Counted from the stretch's first letter, positions 1 through 6,822 are shown. The stretch: 8,138 nt of DNA from Planctomycetota bacterium (GCA_023417165.1 JAEZGD010000700.1:1-8138); one strand, 5' to 3'. Notes: generated from the sequence alone by a model not told the origin. Made by a program: numbers and translations.

Positions 1-62
1 ATGTTTAGGTATTCGTATTTGTTTGGAATTTGGTGCTTGGGATTTGGAATTTTCTCTTTTTA
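1..62. repeat. AT-rich intergenic direct repeat (TTTGGAATTT units)
   Basis: This low-GC stretch lies just past the stop of the thioredoxin gene. The 10-mer TTTGGAATTT occurs at 22-31 and again at 43-52, a 21-base period, with related TTTGG and TTGGGATTTGG words around it. Its composition differs sharply from the GC-rich genes. I recall similar TTTGGAATTTGG-type sequences dispersed between genes in Planctomycetes and related phyla, but cannot confirm that here. The rest of the gap up to 102 shows no gene and no convincing terminator. The repeat may continue left of the window. Confidence 0.5.
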
Positions 63-102
63 GGTGCGGCTCGCGGACTCGCCACACCTTACGAGCGACC
101 TG

Positions 103-1164
103 CTATTCCTTCGCTTCTTCCTTCTTCTCCACTGGGCCGAGCTTCTCGGCGAGCAGCTTGCCGAGTTCGGGGCCGCGGGCGTTGAGGGAGACGACGTTGC
201 CTTCCTTGTCGACCAGGATCACAGCCGGAATGCCGAGGATGCCATAGTAGGTGGCGGCAGGGTGGCGGCCATCAGCCTCCTTGTCATGCAGCGTGGTCCA
301 GGGCACTTCCTTCTCTTCGACGTACTTTTCGAGCGCCGCCCGATCAGCGTCGAGGCTGACGCCGACGACTTCAAACCCCTTGTCGTGATAGGCTTCGAAG
401 TTCTGCAGGATGTTCGGGTACTCGGCCAGGCAAGGACCGCACCAGGTCGCCCAGAAGTCGACCAGCACCACCTTGCCCTTCAGGTTCTTGATATCGAAAT
501 CTTGGCCTTTGAGAGTCTTGCCGGTCAGTTCCAGCGGCTTGCCGACCAGGTTCATGCGACGGCCGGCGCCGATCAATGCCTGAGCACGCTCGGCGACGTC
601 CGCATCCTTGCTCTTGCTCAGCAGTTCGCCGAACTCGGCATAGGCTTTGGCGGCCAGGTCGCGAGCATTGCCATATTCCAATCCCATGGCGACGGTCATC
701 GCCAGGCTGAGCATTTCGGCGTTCAACTCGCTGGCGGCAATGTGTTCTTTAGCGCGGCGGAAGAAGTCGGCTTGCGCTTCTGGAGTGGCGGTGCGAATCG
801 TGCGCGCATCAAGCTGAAGCAGAATGCCGTTGGCCAACGAATAAGCTTCCGACTTCTTATCCTTGTCGAGCTTCACGATCCGCTCAGCGGCCGTCTTGAG
901 CGCCTCGATCCCGCGTGTGCGATATTCCAACGCTTCTTCGCGGGAGGCAGGACGAAACGTCTTCAATTCTTTGATGATGTTCGCCAGCTCTTCGATCGTG
1001 GCTTCTTCCGGCACTGCAAAGCGATCGGGCGCAGCTTCGTCCTTCTTCCCTTCAGCTACGGGCTTGTCGGTCTTGTCTTGAGCCATGGCCGGCAGCGCAC
1101 ACGCCAGCCCCCCCATCACCACCACAACTGCCGAGAACCGCGCGAACGACCAGTAGCGTGACAT
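103..1164 (-). CDS. Secreted TlpA-like thioredoxin-fold protein
   Basis: 353 aa. Probably an exported thiol-disulfide oxidoreductase of the TlpA/ResA type, acting outside the cytoplasmic membrane. Residues 1-28 form a signal peptide with a hydrophobic core (AVVVVMGGLACAL) and a likely cleavage site after Ala-Met-Ala. Residues about 52-200 are charged, Ala/Glu/Lys-rich and helical with no assigned function. From about 207 the thioredoxin domain begins: VVLVDFWAT leads into the redox motif WCGPC (Cys242, Cys245), followed by FEVVGVSLD and the cis-proline segment GIPAV (Pro313). It ends in a short Lys/Glu-rich tail. The ATG at 1164 is supported by AAGGA seven bases upstream. The fold is certain; the redox partner (cytochrome maturation or general thiol repair) cannot be told from the sequence. 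The neighbouring SDR gene ends 90 bases upstream, so it may have its own promoter. Confidence 0.93.
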   Translation of the reverse strand: MSRYWSFARFSAVVVVMGGLACALPAMAQDKTDKPVAEGKKDEAAPDRFAVPEEATIEELANIIKELKTFRPASREEALEYRTRGIEALKTAAERIVKLDKDKKSEAYSLANGILLQLDARTIRTATPEAQADFFRRAKEHIAASELNAEMLSLAMTVAMGLEYGNARDLAAKAYAEFGELLSKSKDADVAERAQALIGAGRRMNLVGKPLELTGKTLKGQDFDIKNLKGKVVLVDFWATWCGPCLAEYPNILQNFEAYHDKGFEVVGVSLDADRAALEKYVEEKEVPWTTLHDKEADGRHPAATYYGILGIPAVILVDKEGNVVSLNARGPELGKLLAEKLGPVEKKEEAKE

Positions 1165-1171
1165 CGGAAAA

Positions 1172-1176
1172 TCCTT
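1172..1176 (-). promoter_or_regulatory. Shine-Dalgarno site of the TlpA-like gene
   Basis: AAGGA on the minus strand, seven bases before the ATG at 1164. It supports this start. Most other genes in the window lack such a clear site. Confidence 0.6.
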
Positions 1177-1254
1177 ATCTGGCGAAAGACGCCCTATGGC
1201 TAGAACACAAGCTGGTTATGAGTGCGCCCAATCGTGGCGAAAGTTCACATCGCA

Positions 1255-2022
1255 TCAAGCTTCCGATGCGATCGTGCGACCGCCGTCCACTGGCAGGCAA
1301 ACGCCCGTAATATAGTCGTGTTCGGCCAGGAAAACCACGGCGCTCGCCACGTGCTGGGGGTTCCCCTCGCGCTTGACCAGCGTACCGGCGATAGCGGCTG
1401 CACGCTCCTCAGAAGGCAAGTCCGCAGGTAGCATTACTGGCCCCGGCAGCACCGCATTGACGCGAATCTGTGGATTGCGAGCAGCCAACTCCACCGCTAG
1501 CGTCCAGGTGAGCGTCGGAATCGCCCCTTTGGAAGGGAAATACGCCGCGTAATTTCGATACGGTCGGGCGACAGCCCAATCGCCGATGTTCACAATCGCG
1601 CCGCCGCGCGGCTGGTTAACCATTTGCAAACCAGCCTGCTGAGCACACAAGAAAGTGCTGACGGTGTTGATATCGAAATAGCGCCGCACATCGGCCGCGG
1701 TGACCTCTTCCAACGGCTTCGGCTCCCAGATCGCCGCGCTGTTGACCAAGACATCGATCCGTCCAAAGGCGGCGACAATTTCGTCAAAGATGCGCCGCAC
1801 TGTCGCTTCGTCACTGAGATCGCCTGCGACTGCGATTGTCTGCGGCTCCTTTGCGCTCCACTGCTCCGCTAACTCGGCCGCTTGCTGCGCATGCCGATGA
1901 CCATGCAACACGATACGATACCCGCGTGCATGAAAGGCTTCCGCCACCGCGCGCCCCACGCGCGGCGCAGCGCTACCCGTAATGAATGCCACCGGCTGCA
2001 GATCGTGAAAGACAGAAGACAT
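1255..2022 (-). CDS. SDR oxidoreductase, pteridine-reductase-like
   Basis: 255 aa with the chosen start. A short-chain dehydrogenase/reductase, probably NADPH-dependent. The Rossmann nucleotide motif is TGSAAPRVG (15-23), followed by LHGHRH (39-44), which resembles the HxHR cofactor-phosphate motif of pteridine reductase PTR1. NSAA is at 94-97. Where classical SDRs carry the catalytic Ser there is Asp148 (VNIGDWA), 13 residues before Tyr161, with Lys165 completing YxxxK. The same Asp-Tyr-Lys spacing is found in PTR1 (Asp181, Tyr194, Lys198). The C-terminus has the usual ITGxxLPVDGG. I infer reduction of a pterin, dihydrofolate or similar substrate (FolM/PTR1 type); the substrate is not proven. 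The frame stays open to an ATG at 2133, but that extension is translated from the adjacent inverted repeat and precedes the normal SDR N-terminus. ATG at 2034 is the alternative start. Neither has a clear Shine-Dalgarno site. Confidence 0.9.
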   Translation of the reverse strand: MSSVFHDLQPVAFITGSAAPRVGRAVAEAFHARGYRIVLHGHRHAQQAAELAEQWSAKEPQTIAVAGDLSDEATVRRIFDEIVAAFGRIDVLVNSAAIWEPKPLEEVTAADVRRYFDINTVSTFLCAQQAGLQMVNQPRGGAIVNIGDWAVARPYRNYAAYFPSKGAIPTLTWTLAVELAARNPQIRVNAVLPGPVMLPADLPSEERAAAIAGTLVKREGNPQHVASAVVFLAEHDYITGVCLPVDGGRTIASEA

Positions 2023-2051
2023 GGCGAGATCCATTTGGAAAACGAGGAGGG

Positions 2052-2281
2052 AACCACGGAGGCACAGAGACACGGAGAAGACAGAAGAGAAGAATAGAGG
2101 AAGCCGCGGATAACGCAGATGCACGCGGATCAAACCAAATCATTCAATGAATTCGCTGACCTATCTGCGTGTATTGGCGTTCATCTGCGGCGATTATCTT
2201 TCTCTCCCTCTCCTCTTCTATTTGCCTTTTGTCCTCTCCGTCCCCTCCGTGTCTCCGTGGTGAATTCTCTTCTTCTCTTCG
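2052..2281. repeat. Large imperfect inverted repeat filling the SDR-LOG gap
   Basis: This element occupies nearly all of the 304-base gap between the SDR start (2022) and the LOG stop (2327). The outer arms are 2053-2077 and 2244-2261. The reverse complement of the right arm reads ACCACGGAGACACGGAGG and matches the left arm except for 8 extra bases in the left one. The inner arms, 2103-2130 and 2163-2191, match at roughly 23 of 28 positions around a 32-base loop. Purine-rich tracts link outer and inner arms on the left, and pyrimidine-rich tracts on the right. The left outer arm consists of three 8-mers (CCACGGAG, GCACAGAG, ACACGGAG); the right has two. I see no coding function. It looks like a dispersed palindromic intergenic element; I recall CCACGGAG/ACACGGAG words as common in Planctomycetes intergenic DNA, unverified here. 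Confidence 0.7.
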
Positions 2282-2326
2282 TATTAAAGTCGGCCCATAG
2301 TGGACGAAGCATGGCTTCATCCTACG

Positions 2327-3202
2327 TTAGGCCAAGCCAAGAGGCTGGCCTTCGTGGTCGTGGAAGTTGGCGACGATGTTCCAGGCTTCTTCCGGCGTTT
2401 CGGCATAGGTAATCAGCGACAGATGCTCGTCGGAGATCACGCCTTCATCCGCGAGCGCCTGGAAGTTGACGATTTTGTCCCAGTACTCACGCCCAAACAA
2501 AATGACGGGAATCGCTTGCATGCGGCGTGTTTGACGCAGTGTGAGCACTTCAAACAATTCGTCGAGCGTGCCGAACCCACCAGGAAAGACGACCAGCGCT
2601 TTGGCGCGCAGCAGGAAGTGCATCTTGCGAATCGCAAAGTAACGAAACTGAAAGCACAACTCGGGCGTGATGAATGGATTCGGAGCTTGCTCCTCAGGCA
2701 ACGTGATATTCAGGCCGACGCTTTTCGCGCCGACATCGTACGCGCCACGATTAGCGGCTTCCATGATTCCAGGGCCGCCGCCCGTCACCACGACGTAATC
2801 GCACCGGCGTTCGGTCTGACAAGTCGACGATACAATCCGCGCGAACTCGCGTGCGGCGTCGTAATAGCGACTTTTGTCGAGCAGGCTCTTCGCCCTGGCG
2901 ACGCGGCGTTGCAGCAGCGGGTCGTCGGGTTGTTGCCGCAGCTCAATCTCGAGCGCCGTCAAGCGGCGCTGCGCTTCCTCACGCGGATAAATCTGCGCAC
3001 TGCCAAAGACGACAACCGTCGATTGAATGTTCTCGCGGTCTTGCAGCATCTCGGGCTTGAGCAATTCTAACTGAAACCGCACCGGCCGCAGGTCCTCGCT
3101 GCGCAGAAAAGCCGTATCGACTTCGGCCAACAGGTACGAAGTGGAGCTCAGAATCGCTTTGCGCCGCGCGATCAATTCCGGCGTGTCGTAGTCGCTAATC
3201 AT
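2327..3202 (-). CDS. LOG-family (TIGR00730-like) Rossmann-fold protein
   Basis: 291 aa. Belongs to the LOG / 'lysine decarboxylase-like' family, whose studied members are phosphoribohydrolases that release a base from nucleoside 5'-monophosphates (cytokinin activation in plants). The diagnostic motif PGGFGTLDE is at 207-215, preceded by RKMHFLLRAKALVVF. An earlier glycine-rich loop, GGGPGIMEAANRGA, is at 141-154. The first 60 residues and the Gln/Arg-rich segment at about 72-115 (including QQPDDPLLQRR) make it longer than minimal LOG proteins of about 190 aa, so it belongs to the larger subgroup. No signal peptide, so cytoplasmic. The start is fixed by an ATGA junction: its ATG at 3202 overlaps the TGA of the upstream prepilin-peptidase-like gene by 4 bp, suggesting translational coupling. 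The frame is open further upstream to 3559, but that is a shadow inside the peptidase gene. Family assignment is firm; the substrate is unknown. Confidence 0.93.
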   Translation of the reverse strand: MISDYDTPELIARRKAILSSTSYLLAEVDTAFLRSEDLRPVRFQLELLKPEMLQDRENIQSTVVVFGSAQIYPREEAQRRLTALEIELRQQPDDPLLQRRVARAKSLLDKSRYYDAAREFARIVSSTCQTERRCDYVVVTGGGPGIMEAANRGAYDVGAKSVGLNITLPEEQAPNPFITPELCFQFRYFAIRKMHFLLRAKALVVFPGGFGTLDELFEVLTLRQTRRMQAIPVILFGREYWDKIVNFQALADEGVISDEHLSLITYAETPEEAWNIVANFHDHEGQPLGLA

Positions 3203-4269
3203 GGATAAATCACATCCGAAGCAGGTTCTTCGGTCCAAGGAGCCAGCGGATCGGGCGGTGGCGATAACCAACGCAACAGCGCTGCCGCGCCCATCACCAC
3301 CGCCACACCCACCAATAAACTTAGCAGCATCTGCTCGCCATAGTGCCAACGTTCGGTCAGCAAACGCCCCGCCAAGATAAGCAGCGTCGTCGTCGTCGTC
3401 ACACCCACCAGCGGCGCCGAGCGTGCGCCGCGCCAACTCAGTCCGGTGACAAAGATCCAGACCAAAGCGATCAGGCTGCCAACTGCGGCGATGACCAGCA
3501 CCATGCCGCTGCCAAGCATCCAGCCGCACGTCGTGAGCGCCAGCGTGATGCGTCCGCATGACTCACCGCGCGCATCGCGCAAGTTGCGCAGGAAGTCGAA
3601 CAGCATGCCCAAGACAAAGCCGTGCAGCGCGCCGTCGAATCCCACGATTAGCGCGCGCTCGATTTCTTCCCGCCGCGAATAGCCGGTCCCCAACAGCAAC
3701 GGCTCCCACGGACGGACTTGCGACCAGTACAGCGGCATTAGGGTCCCCACGATCAGGGCTGGCACAAACAATCGCTTCGGAACGACCTCGCCATCCCACG
3801 TCATGAAGGCGGCACACACCAGCGTGCAAATCAGCAGCACATAGAAAACATAAGCCAGCGCAAGCGTCGGCCATGGCGTCGACAGGATCTCGCGCGGCTC
3901 GATGTTCGTCAGCCACCACGGTCCATGCGGCACAAAGGCTTCGACGGCCAAGGTCATAAAGATCAAGCCCATGAGTAGCTCGACCAACGGATAGCGCGCC
4001 GAGATCGGTGCATGGCAATCACGACATCGCCCGCGAAGGATCAGCCAACCGACGACAGGCAGGTTGTCGTGCCAGCGAATATCCGAGTTGCAATACGGAC
4101 AGCGCGACGGGGGTGAAACCACACTTCGCCCGCGCGGCAGGCGAAAGATGACGACATTCATGAAGCTGCCGATGCAGCCCCCCACATAAAAGAACCACAC
4201 TGTCAGAAAGATCTGCAGCGGCAGTGGAAATTGCAAATAGACCGGTTCAAAGACGATACGAGGCGGCAT
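3199..4269 (-). CDS. Prepilin-peptidase-like (A24 family) membrane protein, second catalytic Asp apparently missing
   Basis: 356 aa, polytopic inner-membrane protein. Active relatives cleave and N-methylate type IV prepilins and pseudopilins. The N-terminal domain is typical: GGCIGSFMNVVIFRLPRG (31-48), a zinc-binding pair CPYC (57-60) and CRDC (82-85), then RYPLVELLMG. The peptidase half carries the first candidate aspartate, Asp159 in TWDGEVVP. The segment that normally holds the second motif (GxGD before a helix ending in a G-x-x-L-G pattern) reads ESCGRITLALTTCGWMLG at 236-253, with no aspartate. About seven to eight hydrophobic segments are visible, and the C-terminal half extends beyond the usual length of about 250-290 aa. 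No pilin genes are adjacent. It heads a likely two-gene operon with the LOG gene. Family is clear; peptidase activity is doubtful, while the methyltransferase half looks intact. Confidence 0.88.
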   Translation of the reverse strand: MPPRIVFEPVYLQFPLPLQIFLTVWFFYVGGCIGSFMNVVIFRLPRGRSVVSPPSRCPYCNSDIRWHDNLPVVGWLILRGRCRDCHAPISARYPLVELLMGLIFMTLAVEAFVPHGPWWLTNIEPREILSTPWPTLALAYVFYVLLICTLVCAAFMTWDGEVVPKRLFVPALIVGTLMPLYWSQVRPWEPLLLGTGYSRREEIERALIVGFDGALHGFVLGMLFDFLRNLRDARGESCGRITLALTTCGWMLGSGMVLVIAAVGSLIALVWIFVTGLSWRGARSAPLVGVTTTTTLLILAGRLLTERWHYGEQMLLSLLVGVAVVMGAAALLRWLSPPPDPLAPWTEEPASDVIYP

Positions 4270-4379
4270 TTCCGACTTTCGTGCAGCAGGCCGACGACCA
4301 GGCTGCCAACATTGACAGTTTCTGCCTCAGCGTCAAGAACCAGTCGCCGCGTCGCGAATGCTAATCGCCCGCGGGATCG

Positions 4380-4420
4380 CTATTTAAGATCTTTACGATA
4401 TCATCCTGTATAGAATTCTT
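4380..4420 (+). promoter_or_regulatory. AT-rich patch, possible promoter for the 4439 gene
   Basis: Within the 169-base divergent intergenic region, 4380-4420 is much richer in A/T than its surroundings and contains TAGAAT (4411-4416) and TATTTAAG (4381-4388). No -35 box with normal spacing to TAGAAT is convincing. I list it only as the most likely place for the promoter of the secreted-protein/glycerate-kinase pair. Confidence 0.25.
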
Positions 4421-4425
4421 TTCGC

Positions 4426-4431
4426 AGAGGA
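4426..4431 (+). promoter_or_regulatory. Shine-Dalgarno site of the secreted-protein gene
   Basis: AGAGGA, seven bases before the ATG at 4439. It fixes that start, which also leads directly into a signal peptide. Confidence 0.6.
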
Positions 4432-4438
4432 CAGTTCC

Positions 4439-5416
4439 ATGGTCGCTTCCAGAGTCTGGCAATGTTGGTTGGCAGCCAGCGCCTTGCTGGCCGTGACTCA
4501 CGCTTCGTCACCGGCCGCTACCATTGTGATTGACGAAATCACGGCCGTTCCCTACAGCGAATTTACGACGCTGCACGCCAGCGAAGACCAACCGACCGGC
4601 GTGGTCGAGAAGTACGCGCCGCCGGCAGGATCGGACCTATGGTTGGTGACCTTTCGCGTCACTCCCAGTTGGGACGAAGCCACAGAAGAAATGAGCTTCG
4701 ACAACGAGACGCTTGGCTTGTATGACGGGGACCAGAAGGTCGAACATCTCGGCAGCATGATGTCGTTCGGCGTCATCGAGCGTTACTATGGCGCGCCGTA
4801 TATGTATCGCCCTGAGAACTGGAAAACCGAAAAATCAATCGGTCATTGGCTGCGCCTGTGGGTGACCGCTCCCCGCGATAAAACCGAACTCACGCTGCGT
4901 CTGACGCAGATGCAGTACGACAAAACCAACCTAAGCGCTGAACCCACGAAGATTCCCCATACTGCACAGGTCAAGCTGGCGGGAACACCCAAGCCCTTCG
5001 ACATGAACGATCACGTCGAAGTGCGCGTGCGAGCGGTCAAGATGCTGGAGTCGATCGAAGATCAGTACCAGTACGACGCCAAGGCCCGCCCACGGCAGAT
5101 CATCAACCAGGGCGGAAGCATTCTGCAGCTGACAGTGCAGATCACGCCGTTGCAGCAAAACACACTGGATGCCAAAGAGTTTCGCTGGAGCCCCGCCTGG
5201 ATCGGCATGTCGTTCGGCCGAGGCGGACGCGCGGTATGCATGGGCATGCGGCAACATGGCACTTTAGATGCCGACACGACAGAAACCATTGAGCAAACCG
5301 ACGGCGAAATCTGGGAGTCCAAAACCGTCTCGCTCTATTTTCCTGTTCCTTCGAACCTCAAGACGTTTGACGTGACCTTTCTCGGGCAGAAAGTCGCCGA
5401 CGGCAACATCCCGTGA
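4439..5416 (+). CDS. Secreted protein of unknown function with two similar beta-rich halves
   Basis: 325 aa; I do not recognise the family. Residues 1 to about 22-27 form a signal peptide (VWQCWLAASALLAV, then small residues), so the protein is exported. The rest is beta-strand-rich with few Cys. Two segments look like repeats of one domain, about 64-157 and 225-317: WLVTFRVTP matches LQLTVQITP, and HWLRLWVTAPRDKTELTLRLTQ resembles TVSLYFPVPSNLKTFDVTFLGQ, with a similar hairpin region between. This pattern suggests tandem immunoglobulin-like sandwiches of the general DUF4352 kind, which is my inference. The gene has a good Shine-Dalgarno site. Its TGA overlaps the GTG start of the glycerate kinase gene by 4 bp, so both are probably translated from one message, although one product is exported and the other cytoplasmic. 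Confidence 0.85.
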   Translation: MVASRVWQCWLAASALLAVTHASSPAATIVIDEITAVPYSEFTTLHASEDQPTGVVEKYAPPAGSDLWLVTFRVTPSWDEATEEMSFDNETLGLYDGDQKVEHLGSMMSFGVIERYYGAPYMYRPENWKTEKSIGHWLRLWVTAPRDKTELTLRLTQMQYDKTNLSAEPTKIPHTAQVKLAGTPKPFDMNDHVEVRVRAVKMLESIEDQYQYDAKARPRQIINQGGSILQLTVQITPLQQNTLDAKEFRWSPAWIGMSFGRGGRAVCMGMRQHGTLDADTTETIEQTDGEIWESKTVSLYFPVPSNLKTFDVTFLGQKVADGNIP

Positions 5417-6822
5417 ATCATGCCCCGCGCACTGCCGCTCAACTTCGCGAAGATGTCGTAGCGATCTGGCAAGCTGGCCTCGCAGCCGTGCAAGCTGATC
5501 GACTCGTGCAAGACAACGTCCACGTCGAAGGGGACTTGCTGTTCATGGAAGATGAACCAGTCGACCTGACAACGATCGGCAAGATTGTCGTCGTGGGCGC
5601 TGGAAAAGCGGGCGCTGGGATGGCCGCCGGACTCGAAGCAGCGCTCGGACCGCGCGTGCTCCAGCGGCATCAGGTGAGTGGTTGGGTAAATGTGCCTGAC
5701 GATTGCGTGCTGCCGCTGAAACACATCTATCTGCATGGCGGTCGTCCCGCAGGCGTTAACGAGCCGACCGGCGCAGGCGTAGCCGGCACGCTGGAAATCT
5801 TGCAACTGGTCGCTTCGTTGGGACCGAACGATCTGTGTATCGCACTGCTCTCTGGCGGTGGGTCGGCTCTGTTGCCAGCGCCGGCGACCGGCATTTCGCT
5901 GGAAGACAAGCAAGCGGTGACGCGCGCGTTAAGCGCGGCCGGAGCGAACATCGCCGAACTGAACACCGTGCGCAAGCAGCTGAGCCGCATCAAAGGTGGC
6001 GGACTGGCGCGCGCCTGCACAGCGGGTCGCATGATCAGCCTGATTATCAGCGACGTGCTTGGCGATCCGCTCGACTTGATCGCTTCGGGTCCGACGGTCG
6101 TCGATCCTAGCACGCCACAAGACGCTTTGGCGATTCTGGAAAAATATCAAACCAAGTCCACGATTCCCGCGGCCGTGTTTCGCGTGCTGGAAAGCATGCC
6201 GCGCGCAGACGATAAGCCGCCAATGTGCCAGGTAACGAACCTGCTGATCGGCAACAATGCGGTCGCGGTAGACGCCGCCGGGATCGAAGCCGAACGCCGC
6301 GGCTATTCGCATGCGATGCTGGCCGCGCGGACTCTCGAAGGCAACGCCGAAGACATTGGTCGCCATCATGCGACCATGGCGCTGCGCATGCGTGACGAAT
6401 CCGGTCCCGATTGCCTCATCACGGGTGGCGAGCCGACGGTGCAGCTTGTTGACGAGTCAGAGCGTGGCAAGGGAGGTCGCAATCAGCAGCTCGTCTTGGC
6501 GGCCCTCGATCAACTGCTGCAAAGCGGCGACTGCGCCGCGCGCGGCCCGATCTCTGGCATCGCCATGCTGAGCGGTGGAACCGATGGCGAAGACGGACCG
6601 ACCGATGCCGCCGGGGCGATCATCGACGAAGCCATCGTCACCGCGATGCACGAACATCGCCTTTCGCCGGGCGACTTTCTGCGCCGCAATGATGCGTATC
6701 GCTTCTTCGAACCGCTGCAAGCGCTGCTGAAGACTGGCCCGACGCACACCAACGTTTGCGATCTGCGAGTGATCGTTGTCGATCGCGTCGAGACCGCTAC
6801 TCGGCCTCATGCGGATGCTTGA
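5413..6822 (+). CDS. Glycerate 2-kinase (MOFRL/DUF4147 family)
   Basis: 469 aa. Phosphorylates D-glycerate to 2-phosphoglycerate with ATP, feeding glycerate from glyoxylate, tartrate, serine or sugar-acid breakdown into lower glycolysis; cytoplasmic. The N-terminal DUF4147 domain shows VVGAGKAG (60-67), with the conserved Lys65, then LLSGGGSALL (145-154), NTVRKQLSRIKGGGLA (184-199) and SDVLGDPLDLIASGPTV (213-229). The C-terminal MOFRL domain shows TGGEPTV (337-343), GKGGRNQQLVLAAL (352-365), SGGTDGEDGPTDAAGA (387-402) and TGPTHTNVCDLRV (441-453). All key motifs are present and the length is normal. The start is GTG, chosen because it lies in a GTGA overlap with the preceding stop and no in-frame ATG lies between it and the first conserved region. 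The 3' end overlaps the convergent gene by 26 bp. Known symbols for this class include gck, garK-unrelated ttuD and GLYCTK; I do not assign one. Confidence 0.95.
   Translation: MNHAPRTAAQLREDVVAIWQAGLAAVQADRLVQDNVHVEGDLLFMEDEPVDLTTIGKIVVVGAGKAGAGMAAGLEAALGPRVLQRHQVSGWVNVPDDCVLPLKHIYLHGGRPAGVNEPTGAGVAGTLEILQLVASLGPNDLCIALLSGGGSALLPAPATGISLEDKQAVTRALSAAGANIAELNTVRKQLSRIKGGGLARACTAGRMISLIISDVLGDPLDLIASGPTVVDPSTPQDALAILEKYQTKSTIPAAVFRVLESMPRADDKPPMCQVTNLLIGNNAVAVDAAGIEAERRGYSHAMLAARTLEGNAEDIGRHHATMALRMRDESGPDCLITGGEPTVQLVDESERGKGGRNQQLVLAALDQLLQSGDCAARGPISGIAMLSGGTDGEDGPTDAAGAIIDEAIVTAMHEHRLSPGDFLRRNDAYRFFEPLQALLKTGPTHTNVCDLRVIVVDRVETATRPHADA

Noticed and set aside
61..102. Possible hairpin after the thioredoxin stop
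   Set aside because: The stem needs a bulge and mismatches, and no T-run follows on the minus strand.
64..1161. 365-codon open frame on the plus strand covering the whole thioredoxin gene
   Set aside because: It is antisense to a gene with clear signal peptide and WCGPC motif, shows no domain, and is expected from GC-rich codon bias.
2119..2412. 97-codon plus-strand frame in the intergenic repeat
   Set aside because: It is translated mostly from the inverted repeat and its pyrimidine tract (Ser/Leu/Pro/Phe-rich) and runs into the LOG gene antisense.
2300..3070. 256-codon plus-strand frame opposite the LOG gene
   Set aside because: Antisense shadow of a well-supported LOG-family gene; no recognisable motifs.
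3385..3400. Five-fold CGT trinucleotide run (poly-Thr in the membrane protein)
   Set aside because: In frame, so length changes would not switch the gene off; short runs like this are common in GC-rich genes.
3563..4018. 151-codon minus-strand frame inside the prepilin-peptidase-like gene
   Set aside because: Out-of-frame shadow within a gene having clear membrane and zinc motifs; no frameshift is needed to explain the real gene.
4312..4317. Perfect TTGACA (-35-like) in the divergent region
   Set aside because: No -10-like hexamer lies 16-18 bases downstream on the plus strand, so it is probably chance.
4368..4375. CCCGCGGG palindrome between the divergent genes
   Set aside because: Only 8 bp, flanked by direct rather than inverted sequence; too little to call an operator.
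5335..5913. 192-codon minus-strand frame across the start of glycerate kinase
   Set aside because: Antisense to conserved glycerate kinase motifs; no domain or start signal.
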